A DNA stretch of 64,000 bases from CAJBLF01 sp041675025 (GCA_041675025.1 JBAYUS010000004.1:27378-91377); one strand, 5' to 3'; numbered from the stretch's first letter, positions 27,947 through 43,284 are shown. Program-made: numbers and translations. Notes: generated by a model not told the origin, from the sequence alone.

Positions 27947-30900
27947 ATGAATTGAACCAAGAAACTTAGCGTGCGAATATTTATTATACTTTATGGACTA
28001 TCATATCTTTTACAGAATAGTATTTTTATTGATCGAAAAAAAGTTTATGCAACAGAAAACCCAAGTACAACCAACCTTGTGGCAATTTTTGTAGATAAAA
28101 AAATCTATCCAGATATAGAAAACAATCTTGAACGATATACCAAAACATATATCCAAGGCAAAATATCCAATAGTAAAGTAGTAGTCCTCCCAATAGATAC
28201 AACAACACTCAAAGCACATGAGATATCACAAATATTGGAAAATATGTATTTTGAGTGAGTAAAAGATGAAAGTTCAAAACTTATAGGACTAGTCTTAATA
28301 GGAGATATTCCATTACCAGTTGTACAAAATAATGGATTTATTTATCCAAGTATCTATCCCTATGTAGATTTCGAAAAACAACAATTTATTTATGATACCA
28401 ATAAAAAGTTTTTCGTATCAAATGATAATCCCAATGGTCAAGCAGAGATATGGCATGGAATAATAAAATTTGAAACAGCTCCAGAATATAATAAATTTTT
28501 TGAAAAAGTAAAAGAATATAAATTACATCCAACAACATTCATAGACAAAGCGATTTGGTATGACGATTTTATTGGACTCAAAAAATATTTCATCCCAGAA
28601 AATACCAAATATTATGTAAATAAAATAATATTCTGAGAAGATATAGGATATCATAGATATACACCTCTACTCTTAGATACATTAAAAGATGAACACAATA
28701 ACGATGCGCTTACTGTAGGAGATACATTAAGTAGTGAAACACAAAACGCCGAAGACCCAGAAATTAAGAGTTATGGAGAAATGATAAAGTCAAGAAATGA
28801 TGAAGCAAAAGGTGTAATAGCAGAGATTACAGCACCTATGCCAACACTTACACTCAAAAAAGCTACAGATGAAATGACTAAAACATATGATGGACTGATA
28901 GGAAGCACATTCCTTTCAAAAATCAAAGACAATGTCGGAGCAATCGCAAGACGATACAGAAATACAGAATGAGAAACATTTGATGATATCAACGGAAATA
29001 CAGACAAAATAAATCAACAAGATAGTTGGATGGCAGGAGATAGCGACAATAATATTCAATGATTACTTATTCAAATCAATGATTTTTTCGAAAGTAAATT
29101 AAACGATACGATAGAACAGGAAAAATATTATATAACAATACCGATTCCAGTAAGCGAATTAAAGCTTGAAGGAGATATCAAAATACCTCCAACATTCCGA
29201 GTGACAGGATATCCATTACCAAAATGTATTCGAAAAACATATGATTTTTATCAAAATTATTATTTTGGTAAAAATGTTAATCTGATTATGGGTGCTCAAG
29301 ATACTAGTGCATATAGATGAACATATCAGAATCTTAATACATTATCCACACAAAATGTTAGCAATCCTACTAAATCTATAGGATGATCTTACAATTTTTC
29401 TTCGATTCAGGTAGAAGCCAACAGAGGAAATGACATTAATAGTGCTCAGGATGAACTAGATCTCTATAATATATTAAAGATTAATAAACAGAGTCTCTGG
29501 AATAAAGACTGTATGTTAAATCTTTTTGGTTATTGTATCCTACGAAAGAAAACACGAAAAGCAGATGATAGTGCAACTGAAGATAAATGTAATATATTCA
29601 ATACTGATCAACAATGAGGATGTGAAACTATGGAGCAATTTTCACAAAGATATCGAGGATGAGCCTCACCAATGAATATGAACTTTACAACAAATACTCT
29701 GACAAATTATAATTATAAAAATGCGAAACTCCCTGTATATAATATTGCAGGATCCAAAAAGATAAATACAGCACAACCAATTGCAAACACATATCTCTGA
29801 GCAGAAAATTATGCAAGTATCATGCAAGAAACATTCGCTGTAAAAGAAAGAATGGAAAATAAATATAATAACATTTTTTCATATATCAGCAATCCAAAAT
29901 CAAATGGTATCGATCTAAAGTTTACCAATCAAAAACCAGTTAATACTGATCTCTCAAATCCAATACGAGGATACAATCCACCAAAAACATATGCACAAAA
30001 TAATTTCTTCACGCTCTATGATGTAATGACAAAGCGCACTACATATGGATGAACAGTTGTACTTTATGATCGAGCAGGTGGTACAGATTTACTGAAATGT
30101 AATGTGAAATGACATGCCTATACATATAAAACAATCGATTCAAGAATAAAGAATATTGCACCAACATGGCAACAGATTTCTAGCACAGACATATTTAAAT
30201 TCAAAGATGATTGGGATCTAGAAACATTTTATAAAAACGTCACTAAAGATCTTATATTGACACAAGAAGATATCTTAGATAAGAATCTGGAATTTAGTGG
30301 TGTCAATGTTATGGATATAACAGGTACTGTATCCAATCTAATAAAATTAAAACAATTGGTTGACTCAGGAAATAATGGTATGTTAGAGATAACGAGCTTC
30401 AACGAAGCTAGTCTTAATTCGATGACTTCTGCACAAATTGCAGCCAAAGCAAGTGATTGGAGCGGTAAAAATCTCAATATAGCAAAAATATTGGATATGA
30501 CAGGAAGGATTCAAAACATCAACAAAGGATTGGATGGATTATCAAATTATATAAGTGACCTAAATATCAATACTACGATGTTATATTTTTCAAGTATTAT
30601 CGATTCAGAAAGATTTAAAAAACAAAACGTAGAAATCCTAAATACACGAAAAGCATCTATAATACAAAACTTCAATATCATCAACGTCAACACCAATATA
30701 CTCAAAGCAACATTTACAAATGCACGAGGTATCTATAATACAATTGTACCAATAACTAATAATATTCCTGGAATAATAGCAAAAAGAGCTAATATAGCAG
30801 CACTACAAACATGAGCTGGATGTACAGTAACGTATTATAAATCTATCTGTGATGTATTAGATACTATCATCACTGATGTAACCATACCAACAGTTCTTGA

Positions 30901-33900
30901 TGTTAATGACAAGATCGTTAAAATTCAGAATTATCCAGGAGACTACTGACCAATACAGCCATTTGTAGAAATCAATCAATCATTTGCTCCAACGAAAATT
31001 TCCAATGAAATTCTACAAACTAGAGCGGTAATGAATACCTTTGCAGTTTCCAATGACCCTAACAAAAAAGAAAAAAATAGAGGAATGAATCTGACAACAA
31101 CAGACAGACCGATTGATAACATCAGAAATATTACTTTCAAAGGAATTTGATGAGGAACCGTAAAATTAAATTATCCAAATCTTTATGAGGTAAATGTATA
31201 CAAACAAGTTGATGATAAACTTATCCTCAAAAAACCAAACGAAATCAGAGAAGCGATTAAGAGCTATCTAATAGGTAAGGTAGTAGAATATAACAAACTA
31301 TTACAAATAGAACAAAATAACAAAGCAGGATATTATAATGCATCAAGTGCAAAATTTAATTTATTAGGACAACTCGATCCTTTAGCAAATCCAAACACAC
31401 ACAATTACAATTTATTGCCTACAAATTATTTTATTGATAAGCTTGCAGAATATATAGACACATTAATAAGTATGAATAGTAAGGTTGCTATTTTTGGGAA
31501 AAATAACGCCAATACTACTGATGAAAAAGTTGATTTAATTGCAAATTTTCTCTATCAACAAAATATTACTCGACCAGAAAGATTAGTACAAGGTACTGTC
31601 ATCTGAGATATAAGCGAGACAAAATTAAGTTTTGATATAAATCACAAAATAAGCAATACAGTAAGTTCATATTTGACAGAAGATAACGATCAAGGAAAGT
31701 TTTTGACACCAACATATAACATTACAGGATATGAAGTAGGATACATAAATTCTGATGGTATGGACTATGTAACTACCAAAGACTTACCAGGATTTATACA
31801 ACAAATACAAAAATCACAAGCAAATGCACCGAAGCCAAAGACCACAGCAAATGCAACAAATGCATTTATAGAAGATCCAACACAAATAAATGATCTCCAA
31901 AAAGATGTAGATACTTGTGAATGAGTAGATCCTGATGGATCATCATTACTCTTTGACTTCAAGACATTTAAATCACCTTGGACCAAAGCAACAAAATGTT
32001 GGGCAAAAAAAATAATGACCAAGCCTTTCAATATTGAGATAAGTTTCAAAAATTCACTTGGACCAACGGTTTTATGAACATTCAAAGAAATACAAAATAG
32101 CTTTGAAAATGCAGGAGATCAATGGAAAAAATATGGAGATCAACGAAGTACACCAGACAATAATGATATTATCAATCAAGCGACAGGAGCTATCAAAGAA
32201 ACACTCAAAGGATATAATAATTATGCTGTAGTTAATGTACCCAACAACATAATAAATGTAAGTACAGGAAACAATAACACTATTAACATAGGAACAACAC
32301 AAGATGTAGGAAAAGTTAAATTAAAAATAATAGGAGTAGGAGACAATTGTTTTGGTATTATAAAAGAAAATGGTGCAATATTGAGTAATAATATTTGTAC
32401 TGATGCTGCCGAACAATTTTATAATCCATTTACAGAACAAGAAACATTTTCTATCAAACTCAATAATAAAAAAGCAGGAAGTACAGCATTACAAATACAA
32501 ATTTGTGCTCCTATAGCTTCAACAGATTCTTGTATAACAAAACCACAAGTAATCCAAATACTTCCATGACCAGTAGATAAAATAAGTCTTGAAACAATAT
32601 CTACAACTACGCCAGTAATTGTAATGGGATGATGAGAAATACCACTGGTCATCAAAGCAGAAGATAAAGATGGAAATTCTATAGGACAAACAGTTGAATC
32701 ATACACTATTAGCGTACCAGACGGACAAGGTAAAATAAGTGATGGTGCTGCAAGCAACAATAGCATACAGTTTGATAATTTTACAAAAGCAGTATTTGTT
32801 TATCAGGCACCGATAGGAGTTAATATAGGTACAACTATAACAGTCATGCCTACCAAAACAGAAGAAAAAATGTTAGCAATCCAACCTACAACAATAATAC
32901 AATCTGCTCAAAAAAAGATAATCGTAGCAAAAGGTATTGTAAGTGTTGATAATCAACAAGGAACATTTTATAAAACAAATACCAATCAAAATACTCAGAC
33001 AGTATTTAATTTTAAACTTCCAAAAGACGAAGCAGATATTCAATATTATGATCAAGATTGACTCAAACAAATCAAACCAGAAAATATTCCTTATCTCCAT
33101 ATCAAGGTAGTAGATGAAAATGGAAATAGACTTGATACAATAGCAAATATCATAAGCGAAAAGGGATTACTGACTCCATGAGTTACAGGAGAAGCGCAGA
33201 TATTACAAAATAATATAACCAAACAACAAAAGGTATTCCGTTTATCAAACGATTATGTTATCGAAAATGGTGATCTCACAATAGCGTTATATCCAAGCTT
33301 TAAAGCTGGTGAAGACAAAATAACTATTAATATTCCTGGAATAGATCCTATCATTATTCCTGTACAAATAGATCCAGGAGCAGCAAAAAAAGTATTACTT
33401 ACTTTAGGAAAAAGCAAATTGGATCTTACCACTACAACAAGTACTACTTGAGTTATTCATGTAGTCGATACACGAAACAACAAAGTCATCACATGAACAA
33501 AAATAAAGATTTGAGTTATTGGTTCAGCAAATATCAATACCAATGAATTTACTTATAGTGGTAAAGAATATATATATACTATTACTAGTACAGGAGCAGG
33601 TGGTGAATGATATGTCTTCGGATATATCGCTACAGAAGAAAGAGCTCTAACAGATCAAGTACCAGCATATCAAAAGTTTATAATCCAAGAAAGTATATTA
33701 CCAAAAGAAAAAATAAACATCATGTATCTCAATCTTTTTGGAACAGATTGGGGAAATCAACGATGATATTTTTCTGAAAATAACAAAGTAGTAAATACAA
33801 TGACTACTAAATCTAATAAATTATTAGCTACAACAACTCAGCTTATTGATCCAAGCAAAATAAAACAAATAGAATATATTATCGATCCAAACGGACAAAT

Positions 33901-36900
33901 TCAAAGTATAAACAACAAAGAATTTGAACTTACTATAAAAAATCAACAATTTATTATAAATTTACCTGAAGTAGCAGATGTTATTTTTGGTTCGACAAAT
34001 AATTTTAAAATACAAGCCATAACAGATATCTGAGCAATAGATGAATTCAAAAAAACTACAAATACACTCGTATATATTCCAGAACCTACGGATAGTGTAA
34101 TCACAGGTAATGAAGCAACCAAAACAAAGATAACTATAAATGGAAACGATGTACTTGATCTTACACAATGAATGATAGATCCAACACTTACGATTGTTGC
34201 AGACAACGAAATGTTAGCAGATATGAGTACATATACAGTAGCATTAGACGAAAAAATAATAGGAAAATTTTTGATCTGGAATACAAATTCTATAACTACA
34301 AATACTACCACTATCGATCTTCAAGATCCAATTACTTACGGTACGACACCTATCTTTACTGAATGATCTACCAACACACAAGGAATAGGAATTTTTGTTA
34401 TCGCAAGTGCATATAATAAAAAATGATATCTATCTATCGAAGATAGTGCAGATGCAATGCTAGGTATTGGATTTACTAGTGACTTCAAAAATATTTCAAA
34501 TTTTGCAAATGGTAAGGCTGTAGGAGAAGCAACTATCTCATATGGATCACAATTCCTTATTAATTTCTGAGATCCCTTATTGGAAAGAAGAGAGAAAAAT
34601 CCAGAAATACCTGATACTGATTTTGATGCATCAATAGGACAAACAATATTTACAGACCCAAACAAGAATATTTACAAAACACTTCCTATAGACTTCAATA
34701 ACGATGGAATCAAAGATCTAATAGTTGTATATACAGATGGTACAGTTAAACTATTAAAAAATTATTGAGGAACTGAATGATACAAAAATCTTCAAGAACT
34801 TATGATTATTGCAGAACCTATAAAAGAAATTTATATAGGTGATATAGATGGAAACTGATATGAAGATATAACAGTCATTACATCAAATAACAAAGGAATA
34901 GTTTATCTCAATGATAAATGAATTTTTGCAGTTGATGGAAAAAATATCTGTCTTAATACAAATGCAGAGCCAGATATGCAAACACCAAACCCAGATGATT
35001 TTTCAAATATCAACCAACTCTACGTTGTAGATACAGACAAAGATAATATGTTGGATATAGTAACGAACGATACATTTGGAGATATCAAAATCTTTTATGG
35101 AGGATGAACAAACAAAGGAGCAAATTTTCTCTCCTCTACTACATGAGCATGTGACGCTAATCGATATGAAAGACAAAAAGGTACATATAAAATTGTTAAA
35201 CGTTTAGCTATTAGAGTAAACAGTAGTCGATATATACAAGATGAAAGTCTTGTTCATCGATTAGGATCAGAGGCACCAACAGAATGAACAAAAGAAGAAT
35301 TGCCTCCACCAATAATTGATACTAGTAACTATGCCAAAGCACAATTTATGAGTGAAACAAAAAACTTTAGCACAAATCTAAATAATTTTATTACTGCATG
35401 AGCTAGACAGCTTGCATTTACAGAAAATCCACTAAGTACTTCTCCTCTCTATGAAACAACAGCTCCAGAAAATATTTTTTATCTACCGATCAACGAAAGT
35501 AACGATATAGTAAGTGTATATAAAAAATACAATGATATGAATGGATGAGTTTTGAGAAAAGGTGATCCTGTAGTAATACAAACTACAATAATTTATAAAA
35601 AACCAAATAATAAACTCACTTATATAGATGTACTCAAGTGACCACGATCTATAGTAAAAGATCCTACGAATAAAATTACTTCTCTATTATTTGATACAAA
35701 TAATACCTGATCACTCAAAATTGATCGAGACGTACCAGAAGAATTTCAATTTGTTATTGATAATATACAACTCAATTCTGGAGCAAAACTTACATTTTCT
35801 TATATGGCAACTTACGAACAAGTAGGTCCAATAAATACAATCACCGTAGAAGATCAAGATTTGTTGACAGAAAACAAAATTAAAGATGGATATGTAGATA
35901 TAGCAATAAACAGTACTGATGCATGTCAAAAGGGCAGACAAATATTATTTAATACTGTTATTGGAAACAAAAGAACCTATGAAGAAAAATTTTATGATAT
36001 TCAAAAAGAAATAGACGAATACAATAAATTAGCAGCAGATTCTCAAACAACAGCTACAAATAGTTTTCTTGATAAGGTAGAAGCTATCGGTGGTATAGAC
36101 GATCTTTCAAATATACCATGAGTATCAGCAAGTTTAGAAGACCGAAGACCAGTCAATATGTTGATGCCTGTAGCGTCATTAACTAGCCTATTATCTACTC
36201 AATGATGAGGAATAAATATTAATACAAATTTTCTTGATGCAGCAATGGGTAAAGTTTCCAAAAAAATGGATACAGCGCTACAGTGACTTTGTCAGTGATT
36301 TAAATTAGAAGGATGATGATGTCAGTGATCACCGATACCATTCAATCAAGCATTTTTGGCTCCTGGTTCGTATCACGTTTTCTGATGTGTACCATGACCA
36401 CTAAATCCATTATATGCTGCATTCCAAACAATGAATCAAACACTTGGTAAGTGAATACCGGTTGTGTCATTTCCTGCAAGTTCAGTTATTCCTGTTTGGC
36501 CACCAAGTCCAGTATCTGTATGAGGAATATTTGGATGAGCAACTTCACAATTTAGATTATATATTGCACCTACACTTACTCTTGGCGTAGGTATGGCTAT
36601 GTGTGCTTGACCATATCCAGTAGGGACAAAAATACCAAAACCATTTAGTGATATGTGAGGAAACTGTGTTATTATCGCATTACCACCAATATCAAGCTGT
36701 TCGGGAGGTCCAAACAACTGATGAGGAAATTGAGGAAGTGTATGACCAAGAGCCGATATTCAGAATCCAAGTTTTTTAAGTGCAGCATGAACATGTAATA
36801 ATCCTCCAAAATTTAATAACTCTGTAGTATTTGCAGACAACAATGAAATATCAAATGTGATCACTACAAGTTCACCAATACAAATAGTTGCTGCGTGATC

Positions 36901-39900
36901 ATCAGAAAATAATCCTCCTTACTCAGCAGCGATACCACAAGGAAATTTTTGATGACTTATGTCTATAGATCAAGAGCCGATAACTACAATAAGTACAGCA
37001 TGAGAAACTAATCTCTATGATGGATATGATCTCAAAAAATGACCAAAAATTACACTTAAAATATTGGGAGGAAAAGCTAAATGATTAGTACAATGTATAG
37101 TACAAAAATGGGTAACAAGCCAAATACAATATATCAAAAATAATCTGACCAAAATGACGATACAGGTTGACCTTCCTGATATGACTACGTTATTTGAGGG
37201 GTTTGATGAAATCGGAAATTTGTGAGATACTTACAAAGAAATTAATGCTCAAGACAAAGCTGAATGATACATTCAAGACACAAGTGGAGAATGACTAGGA
37301 TCATGAAAAAATCGAACGGATGCACTTTCCAAACAACAAGTCAGTAATATTTCACAACAAATAGGAAGTAACCCATTTGAAGCAATCCAACAAATATTTA
37401 ATAAAGTTCCTCTCGTAAACATCGATTCCAAAGATGTAAATGTTAAGATTCCTATGCTTACAAGCGACGATATTACAAAGTACCAAAACTATCTCAAGTT
37501 ATGGTTAGAAAAAAACGGACAGATACTTGAAGATTGGACAAGTATGTTCAATCAGATGTTAGCAATATGTGGAACGACCGACAAAGAAGAAGCAAAAAAA
37601 ACAAAAGCAAATTTAGAAAAAATACAAAGTTCATTATTAATGAATGAAGATCATACATTAACGCAAGCTGACAAAAACAGTCTAAGTTGATGGATTGCCA
37701 AAGAAATAAAAGATATGGATCAAATTATAGCAGCGACAGGAGGAAATGTACGACAAGATATGGGAGCAGATATAAAAAATATAGGGGTAAATGCAACAAA
37801 CACAGCGATAAAAATAGCTAAATTACCTCGCTGGAAAACAGTACAAGCATGATTAAATATAAAAAAATGAGCAGGAGCTATAGGAATAGCATGAACAGGA
37901 AATACATTTACAAAAGAAGATCAAGCAAGATTAGATAGTGTAAACAGTGTAATAAAAAATCTAGAACAATGTGCTGGAATAGCATGATCGTTAGATGGTT
38001 TTTTAAGCTTCCAAGAAAACACAGCTGGACTTATTAGTTCCGTAAAAGAAAATATTAATGTATTAGAAAAATATAAAAAATTCCCTACACAACTCTATGA
38101 ACGAACACACATTACTGATAGATATCTGACAGAGATTTCTTCATTACTTTCAGAATTTGTAGGAAATACAACTTACTGGCTCAATACAAATGCAAATAGA
38201 TTCTCTCAATATGTAGACGCCATTATTATATTGATAGGAGCAATCAAAACACGACAAGCGATTATAGATTTCTTTGTAGATCGATCAGCAAAATGTTCTA
38301 AATGTAGTAATGATAACTACGGAGCATTTTCATGTAGCCTATCATTCCTCTGTCCAAAACTACCAATATTCCCTATTCCAAATTTTAAGATTCCAAATGT
38401 TTATATAGATATGTCACATATAGAACTTGGAATGAATATTATATTACCAAAGATAAATTTTGTGCCAATCAAAATACCATTACCACAATTACCAAATCTT
38501 CCTGAACCACCAAATATCGAAATAAACCTAGATATTATGTGGTGATTAAATTTAGATTTTATAAAAGGATTGTCATTATCGTATTCATTACCAACTATTC
38601 CTATAATACCAGGACCACCAACTCTACCAGAACCACCATCATTTATTCCAAACATCAAGATAGATCTACCAATATTACCTCCCGCACCAAAGATTCCAAA
38701 GATATTGCCAGAAATTAATACTATCCTCGGTGTAGCAAAATTTATAGGAAAAGTATTTTGTATAATAAAAGGATGAATAGGGTTGGTAGGAGAAAAATCA
38801 GTGAAAGCAAAAATAGAACAGATAACACAAAGGACATGGAATGTGCCAATTTTTGATTATTTTGATCTGACTACAAAATTCAAAGATCCTCCCCTTCAAT
38901 GATTTGATTTGAAAATGGATGCATTTATTACACTCAAATTCAATTTCGATGGAGTGTATTGAGTATTTCAAAACATCGCCAATATTACTAATGAAGCAGT
39001 TTCTAAAACTGTAGAAGCACCTATGCAAAAAGCTGTAGATACAGTAACCGACAAAGCCAATAATAATCCAGGAGTAGATACGCTCGATTTTATCGATGGT
39101 TTAAATCAAGATATTAATTTCAATGGATATCTTCAACCAAAAGAACCAGGAATGATGGATTATACAACTGCATACACAGAACTCAAAGCATGATTAATAA
39201 ATTTTGAAAATAGTACAATAACAGACAAAGTCATGAACACTAAAGTAAAAGCAATCCTAGCGACAATAGAAAATAAATCAACAATCTTACCTGCAACAAA
39301 ACAAATACAGGAAGTAGAAAAAGCTGCACAATCAATGATAGATAAAAAAATGAAAGAAAATCAAACTCTCCAAAAAGAAATCAAAGATTATGATAATTTT
39401 ATTGAAAAAATGAGAAATGATAAAATAGTCTTAGTCGCTGATACAACACAGTCAGCAAGTTTCAGTACACAGTTATTGACTATAGATTCGCCTACCAAAA
39501 ATATTTTACAATCACAAGAAGATCCTACAAAAACATACTTAACACTCAATCAAACTTTAGTAAATGGATATTTCAAAGCCATTACTAATGATGGTCCAGA
39601 AAAACTAAATATGACACAGTCTGTATACAACAAATCTAAAACATATTTAGAGACTACAAAAGAAAAGATAGATAGTGCTTTATTGACATATACAGAAAGA
39701 CCAATTATTGCACAGTCTTCATGTACTGATTGTCCAACTACAGAATGAACCAATTATAGCGCAGATATCACAGCATATGTAAATGGAGTGTTTGTAGAAG
39801 CATATAGCGGTACAGAAAAAAACATAATAAATACTGTAGTCGCACCAAATCACATAGAAAAAGTAAAGAAAACATATTCTAATTTGGATCTCAACAACGA

Positions 39901-41677
39901 CGGAAACAATGATATCCTGATGTATGACTTAAATTCTATTTATATCAAATACGGACAACAAGAAACGGAACATCTTTCCAAATGAGGAAATACATTGACG
40001 ACATATTACAACAAATTTTATAGCTATGCAAACGAGCATCCATGAAACTTATTTAATTCATCAAGCCGATATATTTCATCACTTGATCAAATTAGAGAAA
40101 ATAGTGATGCATATGGATACACTACAATCAATGGACTCATTATCAAGATGGTAGAGAAAAACAAAGAAGTAAAAAATATGAAGACCGACGGACAAACGTT
40201 TGATAGTCTCAAGTTTTCACGAAAAAATAGTAAAATATTGTGAGAACAGGTAGATGGATATATTATAAAAGTAAGCAACAAGATAGATGAAAAAGATACT
40301 CCAAGTAGTTTCCGAGATATTTTTGGAGTTGCAGACAAAGCCAAATATATTCTTATACTTCCTGAAGAGACAGACTATACAAAATGACTTATTACGATAG
40401 ATGATAATACAGTAAAAACACCTATCAATCTAGAGATAGGAGATAAAATATTAGCAGTAGAATATTTCAAACCAGATCAAGATCCAATCGATGTCACTAT
40501 AAAAAATCTTCCAAGAAAACGACTCTATACAAATATAGCAACATTGACGATAAACCAAGATGAATTAACAAATAGTCAAAAAAATTCATTTACACTTTAT
40601 AAAAAAACATCGCCACGATCAAACCAAACTGTTGCAGGAATGCAAAATCTCTGAGACGTTACTGCTCCTGTGGGAGAGATAACATTATGGAGAAATTTAA
40701 CAAGTGAGACAATTAGTACAGGTGTCACACACGAAGGATTTATTAATACACTCTATACACTCAAATCAGTATGGACGGATGATGTTATTGTTTCCAAAAT
40801 GGTTATCCAAAAAGATTGAGTAACTATAGCAGAAGTAGATAACCAATCTCAGACAGGAAGTATTAATAAAGAATGATTGTTCTTTACATGAACGGCTGAA
40901 GAAACTTTTGATTTTATCGCTATCGATCAAAACGGTAATATAGCAAAAGAAACAGTAAAACTTAACATAAGCATACCAAGTATAGAAGTTATTGATCTCA
41001 AGAAGAGTGGACAAGAAACTGCTGATATTATAGCAAAAATCAGTAATGACTTGGATACATGAATGGTTATCTTCCAAAGACTAAGAAATGGTGTACGAAA
41101 TAATATATCAGGATCATTACAAAATAATTATGGCGGATTTGATCTTGTACCAAAACAAACTATTATCACAGGAGGAGTATTTACTATAGGAAATGATATC
41201 GGACTCTACGATACACAAGGGAATGAAATAGCTACTATAGATCCAGAAACCGGTGAAATAAAAATCAATCAAGGATATGAAAACAAAGTTGCTATTCATA
41301 TGAGTTTAAACACACATATTCCTGTTGTAGAACTTAGAGATACAATAAATAATATTACTCTATTCCAGATAGTATTACCAGTTGAGACCATCACCAATAG
41401 AGAGATGAATGAAGGTAAACCAAACTATGAACAGATACTACTTCAGGATCAACAATTTGGAGAATTCAATAATGGATATTGTATCAAAAACAATAAAAAT
41501 GACTGTGTATTATATACTAATGATGGATGAGCAATATATATTCCAGGAATCTATGCAAATTCATTGGGAGCTGAATATTTATATGATGCGATCAATAAAA
41601 ATGTTAAATTTATTATAAAAGATCAAGAAAATAAACCAATAACTACTATGACACTAAAAATAAAAGCTACCAAGTAA
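27947..41677 (+). CDS. Giant secreted surface protein with FG-GAP-like repeats (4576 aa)
   Basis: One frame of 4,577 codons, open only with TGA=Gly. ATG 27947 has TGA as its third codon and gives a basic start (MNGTKKLSVRIF) plus a hydrophobic signal segment; GTG 27971 is the alternative. Residues ~45-200 (LIGLVLIGDIPLPVV, IYPYVDFE, AEIWHG) resemble the gingipain-like C25 fold, without certain catalytic residues. Beta-rich, Asn/Thr-rich Ig-like segments follow (KISLETISTT.., KKVLLTLGKSK..). FG-GAP/VCBS-type calcium motifs are at 2249 (DFNNDG), 2299 (DIDGNG), 2362 (DTDKDN) and 3981 (DLNNDG). A Gly/Cys-rich part lies near 2780-2980, and a Pro-rich repeat region (IFPIPNFKIPN, LPQLPNLPEPPN) at ~3470-3590. 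No C-terminal anchor is obvious. At roughly 500 kDa it is probably a surface or host-contact protein. Confidence 0.82.
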
Positions 41678-41701
41678 CGATGTTTTATATTTCAATCACA
41701 C

Positions 41702-42565
41702 ATGAAAAAATTATTAGCAATTATTATTATAGGATCGATAGCTATCACAGGTAATGTTTTTGCTGATGACGATTGTAATTTGATACTAGAAAATGGTATT
41801 GAGGGGACGGTACAACATTACAAAGTTTTGGAGTATAAAACAGTACTACCAGAGCAAGCGTTTAGGAGAGCACTGAGTAATCTCAAAACATATTGCTGTA
41901 TAAAGGCCAGAGATTGTACAAATGAAAAGAATCTGACAAAAGAAGAATTATATCCCAAAAGTGCATTTTTATTTGACCATCTCTTTGATGTGACAATGAG
42001 AAGATTAGATGGAGTAGAAAAATTAGCATATGGTTTGGAAGTAGATATCGCAGGTAAAACACGAAGAGAATATATCAATAAAGTGGCAAGCGATCCAAAT
42101 GGTGCACAAGCTATGGAATTAGAAGCAAAATATAAAGAATATCGAACTCTCCATACAAAAGATACCAATGATATAAATCATGTAATAAAAAACTTTTCAA
42201 AAGAAAATAATAAGGCAACCCTCTCACTAGCGGACAAATATAATAAAGTATGTGAAATTATAAAAACAATGTATGAGGGACTTCAAAAAGAATCAATAAT
42301 TATTTGATCCAAGTTTGAAACAAAAAGTTTTTTAAAAAAATGCGACAATCTGGTAGCATACAGAGTCAGCCAAGAAAATTCTAATGTAAAACTTTTGATG
42401 ATAAAAAAATCTTCACAACTTTTGGATAAAGTTACCAAAGCATATACACAAAAATATTTTGTCGAAGAAAAGCTTATGTGATTACAAGCATTGATTTCCA
42501 AAGTAAAAGATATGTTCCAAACAGTAGTACAACAATCAGCAGCATCCAAAATTTGTAGTAAATAG
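41702..42565 (+). CDS. Secreted helical protein (287 aa)
   Basis: A signal peptide (MKKLLAIIIIGSIAITGNVFA) is followed by DDDCNLILENG, an adjacent Cys pair in KTYCCIKARDC, and a long Lys/Glu-rich alpha-helical body ending in SAASKICSK. Seven or eight cysteines in the mature part suggest disulfides. TGA glycines occur at 42305 and 42479. It starts 24 bp after the giant gene and is probably cotranscribed, so it may accompany, fold or export the giant protein. No recognised domain. Confidence 0.68.
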
Positions 42566-42571
42566 TACAAA

Positions 42572-42692
42572 ATAATGTACCCCCTTTATTTTAAAGGGGG
42601 AGGTGTCCTTTAGGACGGGGGATTTAAAAAAAATGTTCATTATAAAATCTCCCACCCTACGGGTCCCCCCTCTTTCGATAAAGAGGAAACTC
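42572..42692. repeat. Palindromic repeat cluster (family A)
   Basis: Hairpins CCCCCTTTATTTTAAAGGGGG and CCTTTAGGACGGGGGATTT are followed by AAATCTCCCACCC..GGGTCCCCCCTC and CTCTTTCGATAAAGAG. Same building blocks as at 2.1 kb. Confidence 0.75.
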
Positions 42693-42736
42693 TATCATTC
42701 GATTATTAAAAATTTTATCCTTTTGCAACCTTACCA

Positions 42737-43207
42737 ATGAAAAAATTTCTCTTAATTGTACTTATGTATGGACTTTTAATTACACCTATCAGTTCTTTTG
42801 CTCAAGATTCAAATGATTTTGAAATCATTCCCAAAGCATCAAGTGGAGGTGCAGTAGAAGCGGCGGTAGAAGCGGTATGAAGTGAATGATGAAGTGTACG
42901 AGACAATTATAATGAACAAGCAAGTGGTTTAGAAGGTAATGTAGGAGATCAAATAGCATCAGGAGTAATGACGCGAAATACATTGTTGGATTATGTTGTA
43001 TATCTTGTTAGATTTCTTTCTCAAATAGGGATAGTAATAGGAGTGCTCATGATTATCTACGCAGGATATTTATATGCAAGCAGTGTATTCAGTCCATCAA
43101 ATATGTCAAAAGGAAAATCAGCAATCACCAATGCAATCGTAGGGGTATTAGTAGTAGCATTTTCTTATGCAATTATGAAACTTCTTACAAGTGCTTTCTT
43201 GTCTTAA
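42737..43207 (+). CDS. VirB2/TrbC-like pilin (156 aa)
   Basis: A signal peptide (MKKFLLIVLMYGLLITPISSFA) is followed by a ~55-residue polar region and two hydrophobic helices (about 83-108 and 127-150). The helices are separated by a short loop with basic residues (SPSNMSKGKS), the small T4SS-pilin layout. The core aligns with the pilin at 20809-21390 (loop ..KGKSAITNAIVGVLVV versus ..NAKKGIVGSLVGLLIV). Likely a structural subunit of an envelope-spanning apparatus. It lies at the centre of the surface-protein locus, convergent with the exported-protein operon. Confidence 0.75.
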
Positions 43208-43219
43208 AAAGGAATATTC

Positions 43220-43275
43220 TTTATAGACTCCCCTGTTAAGGGGAGATACCGCTATAGCGGGAGAGGGGTTTATTT
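43220..43275. repeat. Palindromic repeat between convergent genes (family A)
   Basis: GACTCCCCTGTTAAGGGGAG and ACCGCTATAGCGGG are nested hairpins followed by GAGAGGGGTTTATTTTG. It probably also ends transcription from both sides. Confidence 0.65.
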
Positions 43276-43284
43276 TGAAAATGA

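Noticed and set aside
27971..27973. GTG start of the giant protein
   Set aside because: An ATG at 27947 is in frame once TGA is read as Gly and gives a basic signal-peptide start; GTG kept as alternative.
42566..42736. CRISPR-like spacing in the repeat clusters
   Set aside because: The repeats are palindromic and irregular, without constant repeat and spacer lengths; no array is present in the window.
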